Shown: positions 56,510-64,000 of the stretch, piece after piece
How positions within the stretch are numbered: the first letter of the stretch is position 1
How the letters are laid out: the number at the start of each line of letters is the position of its first letter
NCBI GenBank assembly: GCA_900314715.1
Contig: OMWI01000042.1
Span: 1-64,000, forward strand
Source: an uncultured Prevotellaceae bacterium
GTDB taxonomy: Bacteria > Bacteroidota > Bacteroidia > Bacteroidales > Bacteroidaceae
DNA: 64,000 bases
Direction of reading: 5' to 3'
Translations under genes and position numbers: made by a program
Notes under the pieces: model-generated
Database searches by the model: none
What the model was told of the DNA's origin: nothing
Seen by the model: the letters and a program-made list of their open reading frames with translations, nothing else

Positions 56510-56699
56510 GAGTTTTTCATGTTTTTATTGAAAAAATCTTGTACATTCCCCCACGTCTTACCTAATTTGTTTACATGATGTTATAGATAGAATAAGTTGT
56601 TTCATCAAGATTTTTCGCACCATAATCATTTCATCATTAAAACAATTATAATTCGTATAAACGATGATGTTTTCAAACTCAGATTTTTTTTAGAAATAA

Positions 56700-56732
56700 T
56701 TTGGACATAATAAAGTAAACAATTATCTTTGC
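56700..56732 (+). promoter_or_regulatory. Promoter of the secreted-enzyme run
   Basis: TTTG (56700-56703), 20-bp spacer and TATCTTTGC (56724-56732), a full match. It favours ATG 56771 over an upstream in-frame start at 56729. Confidence 0.8.
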
Positions 56733-56770
56733 AAAAAATCTATTCACTCATTAAAAGGAATCCTAACATC

Positions 56771-57835
56771 ATGAAAAAGACACTATTATTACTCGCTCTG
56801 TCTACATTATTTTTGTCGGGTTGCAAACAAGGAAAAGAAATAATTAATCTTCCAAGAACAAATGCATCATCCGAGGTTGTGACTGCCGTGGATTCATTCG
56901 TTCAAGCCACTCAGACTCGTCCTGTTGCCCCAGACTCCATTACCTTGCACAGCATCATGATATTGAAACACGGAAAAATAGTATATGAGAAATGGTTCAA
57001 CGGACAATCTGCGGAGACGCCCCATCCGATGTTCTCGGTTAGTAAGACATTTACGGCTACTGCCATAGGACTTGCCATCAACGAGGGAAAGCTTAACCTC
57101 ACGGATTCTGTCGTGAAATTCTTCCCCGATAAATTACCTGCAGAACAAAGTGACAACCTGAAAGCAATGACCGTGCGCGACCTGCTTACCATGACTTGTG
57201 GGCATGATGTGGAACCTAACAGTTCAAGAATAGACTCCATCGATTGGGTGGAGAGTTTCCTTGCATGGCCTGTGGTGCATAAACCAGGCGAGTATTATTT
57301 GTATAACTCTGTCGGCACTTACATGCTCTCTGCCATTATACAGAAAGTAACTGGAGAGAAATTGATTGACTATCTTGACACTCGTCTTTTCCAACCGCTA
57401 CACATCGCCCGTCCAGAATGGGAGGAGAGTCCGCAGGGTATCAATTGCGGTGGTTGGGGATTGTCGCTGAAAACGGAGGATATGGCTAAGATGGGACAAC
57501 TTTTCTTGCAGAAAGGCGAATGGAACGGAAAACAGATTGTTCCTGCCGAATGGTTGAAAGAGATGTCAAGTTATCAAGTACCTTCCGCTCCTTCTGGCAC
57601 ACGTTTCGAGGATTTAGAGAAGGCAGGACTCAACAAGGACAACAATGAATGGGTTCAGGGATACGGTTATCAGATGTGGATATGCCGTCACAATGCCTTC
57701 CGCGCAGATGGCTACGCAGGACAATACATTATGGTGTTCCCCGATCGCGATGCCGTATTGGTACTTACTACATCCTCTTCGCTCTATCAACCCTATATTG
57801 ATCTTATTTGGGAATACCTTCTTCCTATCTTATAA
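56771..57835 (+). CDS. Serine hydrolase lipoprotein, beta-lactamase class C/esterase family
   Basis: 354 residues. Lipoprotein signal MKKTLLLLALSTLFLSGC. Catalytic SxxK is S89-V-S-K92 in PMFSVSKTF. The second motif is the Tyr in YLYNSVGTY, and a C-terminal FRADGYAGQ supplies the HxG-like element. The family includes penicillin-binding esterases, D-aminopeptidases and carbohydrate esterases. Next to GH30 and GH16 genes (22 bp upstream of the first), a carbohydrate-esterase-like role is possible; true beta-lactamase action is not implied. Confidence 0.8.
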   Translation: MKKTLLLLALSTLFLSGCKQGKEIINLPRTNASSEVVTAVDSFVQATQTRPVAPDSITLHSIMILKHGKIVYEKWFNGQSAETPHPMFSVSKTFTATAIGLAINEGKLNLTDSVVKFFPDKLPAEQSDNLKAMTVRDLLTMTCGHDVEPNSSRIDSIDWVESFLAWPVVHKPGEYYLYNSVGTYMLSAIIQKVTGEKLIDYLDTRLFQPLHIARPEWEESPQGINCGGWGLSLKTEDMAKMGQLFLQKGEWNGKQIVPAEWLKEMSSYQVPSAPSGTRFEDLEKAGLNKDNNEWVQGYGYQMWICRHNAFRADGYAGQYIMVFPDRDAVLVLTTSSSLYQPYIDLIWEYLLPIL

Positions 57836-57857
57836 AAATATCGGAAAATAAACATAC

Positions 57858-60461
57858 ATGAAAACAAAAACGATGAAGAATTTATTGAGATATCTCTTAG
57901 CGGTTGCCTTGTTCTGCACAAGCATTTCCATGACCTTGGCTCAGACGACAGCTACCGTGCGACTTAATGCTCAAAGTAAGCACCAACGCATCACTGGCTT
58001 CGGTGGGTTTGTATGTTCGCCACAGTTCACCTATAACCACATGAACACCACCGAAATAAAAAGGGTGTGGGGAGAGAACAGTACCGTGGGATGCAACATC
58101 ATGCGACTCTATATCCCTATCGGCAAGAACGCATGGAGTCAGTCGTTGGCAACGGCGAAGACAGCCAAGCAAATGGGGCTCATTGTCTTTGCCTCTCCGT
58201 GGGGACAGCCTGCTGAGTGGAAGACCAATGGTACCATCAATGCCAAGAACAGCGACGGAACTACTGGTAAGTTGAAACGCGCAAACTGGGCCGATTATGC
58301 CCAATATCTGGAAGAATACGTGCAATACCTACGAAAGAATGGCGTGGAACTTGATGCCATCTCCATACAAAACGAACCCGACTGGCCAGCGACATACGCA
58401 GGATGTCTATGGGACGCATCGGAGATTGCCGAATTCGTGAAGACATACGGACGCACTATCAGTTGTAAAATCATGGCTCCAGAGACACTCTCTGTCAACG
58501 ACAATTATGCCAACGCACTGAACAAAACCGATGTTATCGATTGTTTTGACATCTATGGAGGTCATCAGTATGGAGGCATTCAGACGGCATACAAAAACCT
58601 CGCAAAGAAAGGTAAGGAAATATGGATGACGGAATACCTCATCAACTGGAATGAGGCTGAAGGAAACACACGAAACTTCGACTTCTCGAAAGACTTCTTC
58701 AACTTCTTCCGTGCCATTAATACCTGTATGTTAGGCGACTTCAACGCATGGATTCATTATGCCGCAAAGCGCTATTATGCCATGATGGGCGACGGTCAAC
58801 GTGGTGCTGGCAGTAGTGGTGTCATCACCAAGCGAGGTTATGTCATGGCCCACTTCGCCAAGTTCATTACAGGTATGACACGTATTGACGCATCGTTCAG
58901 CGGTGGTTCTCTTGAAGGCTCAGCCTATCTCTCGCAATCGGGTGACACGGCTGTGGTTGTCATTGCCAATAATAGTGACAACGACGTGAATCTGACTTGC
59001 GATTTGCCGTTCTATACTAAGAACCAAGCCGTATACACGACATCAAGAACCAAGAATTTCTCTGCCACACAAACAAGTCTGGAGGAAGAGACATGTCGCC
59101 CAGTAGTCAGTATTGCTGCCCAAAGTGTAGCTACCGCTATCTTCTATCGAACACGCGACCGTCAGGTTTCTGATATGTCGGGCATAGCCACACGCTTTGA
59201 CCGCATTGACGACATGACAACTACAAAGACAAACTTTGGCACCAATTACAAACTCTCAGGAAAGAACAAGACGTTCGACTCGTCTAATCCACTTATCTCC
59301 TCTCGCACCAACGCAGCCTATGGTTATGTGGCACTCGACGAACGATACTCACAGTTAGTCATGCACATCAAGAAGGTTACAACCACCAACTCGCTCACGG
59401 CAGGAGCTACAACACTTATCTATGTGAACAACAAAAAACAAGTGTCAAAACATGAATACGGACGTATAGACCTCAGTCGTGGCGAAGATTTCGACATCGT
59501 GTTAGACCTCTCACCTACTACCCTCACCGATGGATGTACCGGTTTGATTTCGCTGACATGCGACAATGCCGTTTCTCGTCTATCCATTACGTTTGGGGAT
59601 GTTTATCTATCCAATGGCAACAACTATGCTGCGAAGTTGACAGGTACTTTCGTGGATGACGATAGCAATGTGTTAGAATACTCATCAGATGCTGCCTGCA
59701 CCAGTCTCAACATGATAGGTTGTACTGCCTGTCCTTCACAATTCCCATGGATGCAAGGTACCAATCGCGTAATATGGTTACCAGATAATAGTCCTGTCGA
59801 TGGCAGCAATCTTATCTATAACGACAAGTGTCAACGTTTGGAACTCTTTACACAAGGAGGAAACTTCCGTCCAGAACGCGCTTTCACGGCAGATGCAGCC
59901 TCACTGACAACAACTATCGACGGTGCCCGTATGCTGATGTTGCCTTTTGCCGCAAGTATTCCTGAAGGAGTAAAGGCATACACCATTGCCGAAGATTTCA
60001 CCCTACAAGAACTGACTACCATAGCTGCCCATCAACCTGTGCTTGTCGTATCGTCAGATTCAAGCAGTCCACAAAATGTGACTTTTACGGGCAGTGGCGA
60101 CGTAGCATTTGCAAGGAGTGCGCTTACCGACCTTTTCAGAGGCACATACGTGGAGATGCCACTTTATGCAGGCGACTACATTCTTGGACAGGAAGACGGA
60201 AATTGGGGACTGAAACGATTGGCAACCAAATCCACGCTGACTCCTTTCAACGTATATGCTCAGATAGGGTCAACAGAACCCTTTATCCCCATCGACATTT
60301 TTACATCAGGTATTGTGAAGGCAGCATCTATCAAGTCTGGTGCAGCACGGTATTACGACCTTCAAGGACGACGGATTACCAACCTCTCAAGACTTTCCCA
60401 AGGACAAGTTGTTATCTTACGTAAAGCTGATGGGAAAGCAGAGAAAATGTTAATAAAATGA
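57858..60461 (+). CDS. GH30-family glycoside hydrolase with C-terminal accessory domains
   Basis: 867 residues with a signal peptide ending at MTLAQ. The catalytic (beta/alpha)8 barrel (about 35-330) has QRITGFGGFVCSPQFTYN, acid/base E173 in ISIQNEPDW, and nucleophile E259 in IWMTEYLINW. HQYGGIQTAY and the overall pattern resemble GH30 subfamily 8 (glucuronoxylanase), though beta-1,6-glucanases are also GH30. A beta-sandwich follows to about 430. The remaining C-terminal 400 residues end YYDLQGRRITNLSRLSQGQV, a Prevotella-type tail. Secreted; likely co-transcribed with GH16 (16 bp gap). Substrate not settled. Confidence 0.85.
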   Translation: MKTKTMKNLLRYLLAVALFCTSISMTLAQTTATVRLNAQSKHQRITGFGGFVCSPQFTYNHMNTTEIKRVWGENSTVGCNIMRLYIPIGKNAWSQSLATAKTAKQMGLIVFASPWGQPAEWKTNGTINAKNSDGTTGKLKRANWADYAQYLEEYVQYLRKNGVELDAISIQNEPDWPATYAGCLWDASEIAEFVKTYGRTISCKIMAPETLSVNDNYANALNKTDVIDCFDIYGGHQYGGIQTAYKNLAKKGKEIWMTEYLINWNEAEGNTRNFDFSKDFFNFFRAINTCMLGDFNAWIHYAAKRYYAMMGDGQRGAGSSGVITKRGYVMAHFAKFITGMTRIDASFSGGSLEGSAYLSQSGDTAVVVIANNSDNDVNLTCDLPFYTKNQAVYTTSRTKNFSATQTSLEEETCRPVVSIAAQSVATAIFYRTRDRQVSDMSGIATRFDRIDDMTTTKTNFGTNYKLSGKNKTFDSSNPLISSRTNAAYGYVALDERYSQLVMHIKKVTTTNSLTAGATTLIYVNNKKQVSKHEYGRIDLSRGEDFDIVLDLSPTTLTDGCTGLISLTCDNAVSRLSITFGDVYLSNGNNYAAKLTGTFVDDDSNVLEYSSDAACTSLNMIGCTACPSQFPWMQGTNRVIWLPDNSPVDGSNLIYNDKCQRLELFTQGGNFRPERAFTADAASLTTTIDGARMLMLPFAASIPEGVKAYTIAEDFTLQELTTIAAHQPVLVVSSDSSSPQNVTFTGSGDVAFARSALTDLFRGTYVEMPLYAGDYILGQEDGNWGLKRLATKSTLTPFNVYAQIGSTEPFIPIDIFTSGIVKAASIKSGAARYYDLQGRRITNLSRLSQGQVVILRKADGKAEKMLIK

Positions 60462-60477
60462 ATAAATGTTGGAAACC

Positions 60478-61518
60478 ATGAAAAGGGTATTTAGCATATT
60501 GATTACATTGTCGGTATCGGCATTCTCCATTCTTCCGATAGTTGCGCAAATCAATGTACCTACTGGCTATAAACTGGTTTATTCCTCAGAAACGCCCCAA
60601 AGAGCCTCGACAATTCTTAATCTAACCGATGAGGAATTGGCTAATTGTACTGGCGACTTTTTGAACAAGAAGAATTTCGAGCGCAATTGGGAATACAGTA
60701 AGAAAGCTACATCTACATGGAATAAACGCATGGCAACGACTGACGAAGAGCGTGCGCTGGTACACAAACCTACTGGTGGGCATTTGCGTCTGTTGGCTGT
60801 AACTACCAATGGAAAGGCTGATGGATTCATCACGAGTGGTGTGAACATGAAGAAAGCCTACAAATATGGCATATTTGAAATGAAGGCAAAGTGTAATCCG
60901 CATGCTTCCAATTTCCCTGCGATATGGATGATGCCCGAAGATACGAGTGACGGTTGGCCAAACTGTGGAGAAATAGACATCATGGAGCAGATTGGCAATA
61001 GCAGTACTGTTTATAGTACCGTTCATTTAGGAGCACGCTACGATAAATCCGTCGGAAAGACATACGCATGGTCGGGCAGTAAAAACTTCAACACCGATTA
61101 TCATATTTATTCATTGCTTTGGGACAAAGAGAGTCTTACTTTCTACACCGACGGCATACAAGTGTTTCAATACAAAAAAGATACGACGCTCGACCTCGTG
61201 AAGCATCCTGATTACGAGAAATGGCAATTCCCGTATAATAAAGCATTCTACGTCATTCTTGACCAAGCTCTCGGCATGAATGAGTGGTGGGGAAGCCAAG
61301 ACCCAGACCCTTCATATACATACGAAATGGATGTGGAATACGTTCGCATTTTCCAATGCGAGGATGAAGATGACATGTCGTCTAACATTGAGTCGCACAA
61401 GGGTGTTTATGAACCTAAGAACAATTACAGGCAAGCACGAAAGTTCATACGCAACGGGATAATCGTCATCGAATCCGCTGGAAAGAAATACTCTGTAACA
61501 GGACAGCAATTTGAATGA
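60478..61518 (+). CDS. GH16-family beta-glucanase/laminarinase-like enzyme
   Basis: 346 residues from ATG 60478 (60466 is an alternative). Signal peptide MKRVFSILITLSVSAFSILP. The jelly-roll catalytic domain has the GH16 motif NCGEIDIMEQIG, with nucleophile E165, D167 and acid/base E170. Upstream GIFEMKAKCNPH and downstream NKAFYVILDQALG are typical. It cleaves beta-1,3 or mixed-linkage glucans. After about residue 295 a short tail follows, without the usual sorting sequence, ending in VTGQQFE. It forms a run with GH30. Confidence 0.88.
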   Translation: MKRVFSILITLSVSAFSILPIVAQINVPTGYKLVYSSETPQRASTILNLTDEELANCTGDFLNKKNFERNWEYSKKATSTWNKRMATTDEERALVHKPTGGHLRLLAVTTNGKADGFITSGVNMKKAYKYGIFEMKAKCNPHASNFPAIWMMPEDTSDGWPNCGEIDIMEQIGNSSTVYSTVHLGARYDKSVGKTYAWSGSKNFNTDYHIYSLLWDKESLTFYTDGIQVFQYKKDTTLDLVKHPDYEKWQFPYNKAFYVILDQALGMNEWWGSQDPDPSYTYEMDVEYVRIFQCEDEDDMSSNIESHKGVYEPKNNYRQARKFIRNGIIVIESAGKKYSVTGQQFE

Positions 61519-61568
61519 ATCCAATAATGGTACATGGAAACCTAAAAACAATCTAAATATATTAACAA

Positions 61569-64000
61569 ATGAACAAAATCATGATGAAAATGGCGGGAGT
61601 CTTATTCATGTTTCTATGGACACCGCAAACAAATGCTAAAGAGTGGACGATTCCAGTAACGCCCAACGGGACACAAGGAGGATACGTGGAAACAATCGAC
61701 GGAAAGTCTCAGAAAGATGTCCTGTATTCTACCACATGGCCCGAAAGTGGCTATGTCCCTGTGTTGTACATACATTTTCCCGTTGGCACTTTCACGGTAA
61801 CGTCGGCAAACGATGCTGCGGTTAGGGTGAACGTGCGCAACACATCTACAGGTTCAAACGTTACCTCCAATAGGTCGGCCAGGAACTTCAGTTTTTCAAC
61901 GACTAAAGAGGGATGGTATCGCTTTCAGTTGACTGGCGGCACACCAGGTGTGACGGAATTACAAGACTTTACCGTATCATCAAGTAATGCCACGGGCACC
62001 AATAGCAACGTTTATCTGGCAGGATGGCGGTCTGCCCCTTCCCTTCACATATTCGGCTTCGGCTCTTCCGATACGAGTTTGCCATCGGGTAATGCCTTCG
62101 ATTGGATATACGATGAGGTAATGCTTCCTACAGATGCTGACTATTACGGAACCTACGTGGAGGCGTTTGGTTTCAATGGTGGTTACATAGGGATTCAAAA
62201 CAATGGTAGCAACGGTGGAACAGACTATCGTACCGTTATCTTCTCAAGTTGGGATAATGGTGATACTGATTCCGACCCCGATTTGGTAGACTTCAAACGT
62301 AGTGGAATCGTCGCTACGGGAGAAGCCGAACATATCACAGCCGAGCGATTCGGTGGTGAGGGAACTGGTTGTCATATCATGATGAACGGAAAGCTATGGA
62401 AACCTGGCAAGTGGGTTCGCTTCTTGTTGAACACAAGACCAGAACAAATTACACTCAGCGATGGTACCACGTACAACAACACATTACTTTCCGCATGGTA
62501 TTGGGCAGAAGGAGTAGACACGGAATGGCACTATATTGGAACCCTACGTCAATCTGGTACAACCAACTATTTCGGTTCTGGCTTCAATGCATTCTTAGAG
62601 GAATATACACGAGGGAACAACAGTCAGGGATGTGCCATTCACAAGGCATACTACCGTCGTGTCTTTACTCGTTCGATGCAAAGTGGTTCATGGTACAATC
62701 GCAACCAATTCTTATGGAGCCATACGGATGGTGGTACGGATGACGGAGCACGCAACGACTGGTATCAATCTGCCTACGATGACTTTGAGGGCGAGCCTGC
62801 CATTTATATGCAATCTGGAGGATACACCGAAAAATACGAGGGAAACAGCAACCTTCCACTTATCAAGCCTGATGGTATCGTACCAGACGATGCTACTCTC
62901 CAGTCACTTATTTCTACCTACGTGGAACCTGCCATTCAGAAACAAGATGAAGACAGAATGGCGATGGCAACTCAAGCAACATACCAAAAACTTGACCAAA
63001 CGGAGTGGACGGTAACAGCATTTTCTTCACAGGAGACGAACGGAGAAGGCGATAACGGACGAGCATCGATGTGTGTTGACGGAGACGACAATACTTACTG
63101 GCACACATCTTGGTGGAGCAGCGGCAACTTAGAATACCCGCACCACTTGGCACTCATGCACAATGGAGCCGTCACTATCGACAAGATTTTCATCAACAAC
63201 CCAAGAGGCAGCAACTATCGTTCGAAGACCGTAGAAGTACTCACTTCCAATGGATACACATGGACGAAGGTTGGAACTTATTCATTACCCGATGCTGCGC
63301 AACAGGAAATCGCGTTGGAATCACCTATTACCACGCAACGTATCAAACTGAATTTCACAGAAGGATATGGACAGTATGTCGTCATTAGCGAAATAGAGTT
63401 CTACCAAAAGGACAGGGCTACATTGCTCGCCAACATGAAAGCCTTGGCAAAGGATTATCTTGACCGTGCCGACCAATTCAACAGTTATTCTTCGGAAGAC
63501 TTGCAAGCCTTACGAACGGTTTACAACAATGCAAACAGTAGCGTTGACGACTATCAAAATGCATTGACCAACCTTGCCCAAAATGGCAAGTTACTGAAAT
63601 ACGGTGAAGTGACAGAAGTGGCACATTTCAGCGCAGAGAAGGCATACTATATCTTTAATGCTTACGGATACGGGGCGATGATTGGCGAAAACAACAATCC
63701 TACGTTGCGCAATGCGAATCCTACGGTTGGCTCTGTTCATTATTACGACTGCCAAGGACAATATAAAGCCAAGGCTAAAGTGCAAGACGAAACGAGCAAC
63801 TGGATGATTCTTGCCGCCGACAAATTCCCTGGCTACTATTATATATATAACATAGGTGTAGGAAAGTACCTGAATCCGCAATACAACTCTAATTTGGTTG
63901 ACACGCCACAACCATTTAGCATCACGCAGATGAATGGTTATTTCATCTTGAGTGCATTGAATTTCAATTATAATAATAACACTCAAATATGCTTGGCACC
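61569..64000 (+). CDS. Secreted DUF3472 protein with DUF5077-like and F5/8-type-C (discoidin) domains, cut by window end
   Basis: The frame from ATG 61569 is open to the window end (810 codons). A signal peptide (MMKMAGVLFMFLWTPQTNA) is followed by a DUF5077-like beta-sandwich (about 25-135; EWTIPVTPNGTQGGYVET). DUF3472 comes next (about 140-345; EVMLPTDADYYGTYVEAFGF, GEGTGCHIMMNGKLWKPGKW). A discoidin-like carbohydrate-binding domain is at about 475-610 (DNTYWHTSWWSSGNLEYPHH), then a short helical FIVAR-like segment. DUF3472 proteins accompany polysaccharide-degrading genes. Probable glycan-binding or degrading protein; activity unknown. It lies 50 bp after GH16. Confidence 0.8.
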   Translation, partial: MNKIMMKMAGVLFMFLWTPQTNAKEWTIPVTPNGTQGGYVETIDGKSQKDVLYSTTWPESGYVPVLYIHFPVGTFTVTSANDAAVRVNVRNTSTGSNVTSNRSARNFSFSTTKEGWYRFQLTGGTPGVTELQDFTVSSSNATGTNSNVYLAGWRSAPSLHIFGFGSSDTSLPSGNAFDWIYDEVMLPTDADYYGTYVEAFGFNGGYIGIQNNGSNGGTDYRTVIFSSWDNGDTDSDPDLVDFKRSGIVATGEAEHITAERFGGEGTGCHIMMNGKLWKPGKWVRFLLNTRPEQITLSDGTTYNNTLLSAWYWAEGVDTEWHYIGTLRQSGTTNYFGSGFNAFLEEYTRGNNSQGCAIHKAYYRRVFTRSMQSGSWYNRNQFLWSHTDGGTDDGARNDWYQSAYDDFEGEPAIYMQSGGYTEKYEGNSNLPLIKPDGIVPDDATLQSLISTYVEPAIQKQDEDRMAMATQATYQKLDQTEWTVTAFSSQETNGEGDNGRASMCVDGDDNTYWHTSWWSSGNLEYPHHLALMHNGAVTIDKIFINNPRGSNYRSKTVEVLTSNGYTWTKVGTYSLPDAAQQEIALESPITTQRIKLNFTEGYGQYVVISEIEFYQKDRATLLANMKALAKDYLDRADQFNSYSSEDLQALRTVYNNANSSVDDYQNALTNLAQNGKLLKYGEVTEVAHFSAEKAYYIFNAYGYGAMIGENNNPTLRNANPTVGSVHYYDCQGQYKAKAKVQDETSNWMILAADKFPGYYYIYNIGVGKYLNPQYNSNLVDTPQPFSITQMNGYFILSALNFNYNNNTQICLA

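Overview
The window looks like chromosomal DNA of a Bacteroidota bacterium, most likely a Prevotella-type Prevotellaceae. Evidence: Bacteroidota promoters (TTTG, about 20 bp, TAnnTTTGC) recur upstream of genes; there are TonB-dependent receptors, a BspA/DUF285 surface protein and a BtuB/BtuG-type cobalamin uptake pair; the ATP synthase operon has the order atpD-C-x-B-E-F-H-A-G; and the leucine operon contains an extra isopropylmalate-synthase-like gene. Species was not determined.

Region 1 (1-14.9 kb) is accessory DNA. A partial HU-like gene is followed by an AT-rich cassette: an HNH nuclease gene one base from a DGQHR-domain (DndB-like) gene, then unrecognised genes, one broken by a frameshift. 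Next is a compact three-gene module (OB-fold protein, unknown protein, primase-helicase). A minus-strand operon follows, with two paralogous proteins made of a TIR/DUF4062-like N-terminus, a coiled coil and kinesin-light-chain-type TPRs. Between them lies a decayed gene for a two-TM protein with a macro domain resembling type II Thoeris ThsA. Copies of one repeat lie near 0.66, 8.45 and 14.66 kb, bracketing the two blocks.

Region 2 (14.9-32.9 kb) is envelope biology and housekeeping: an MG2-type secreted protein, a TonB receptor fused to an OmpA domain, an FtsX-like ABC transporter, pheS, a PagL-like lipid A deacylase, a cobalamin riboswitch controlling a BtuB-like receptor and BtuG-like lipoprotein, an outer-membrane barrel, and a LemA/DUF2207 pair.

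Region 3 (32.9-41 kb) is the leuA-leuC-leuD-leuA2-leuB operon, preceded by a classical attenuator with a 28-residue leader peptide rich in Leu/Ile/Val, then dnaB.

Region 4 (41-45.5 kb) has few genes and many repeats: a dockerin-like secreted protein, large inverted repeats, tandem arrays, palindromic 22-bp arrays and two gene remnants.

Region 5 (45.5-64 kb) carries ispE, a tagaturonate-reductase-like gene, a secreted TPR protein and the complete atp operon. It ends with a plus-strand run of secreted enzymes: a serine hydrolase, GH30, GH16 and a DUF3472/discoidin protein cut by the window end, probably a plant or fungal polysaccharide-degradation locus.
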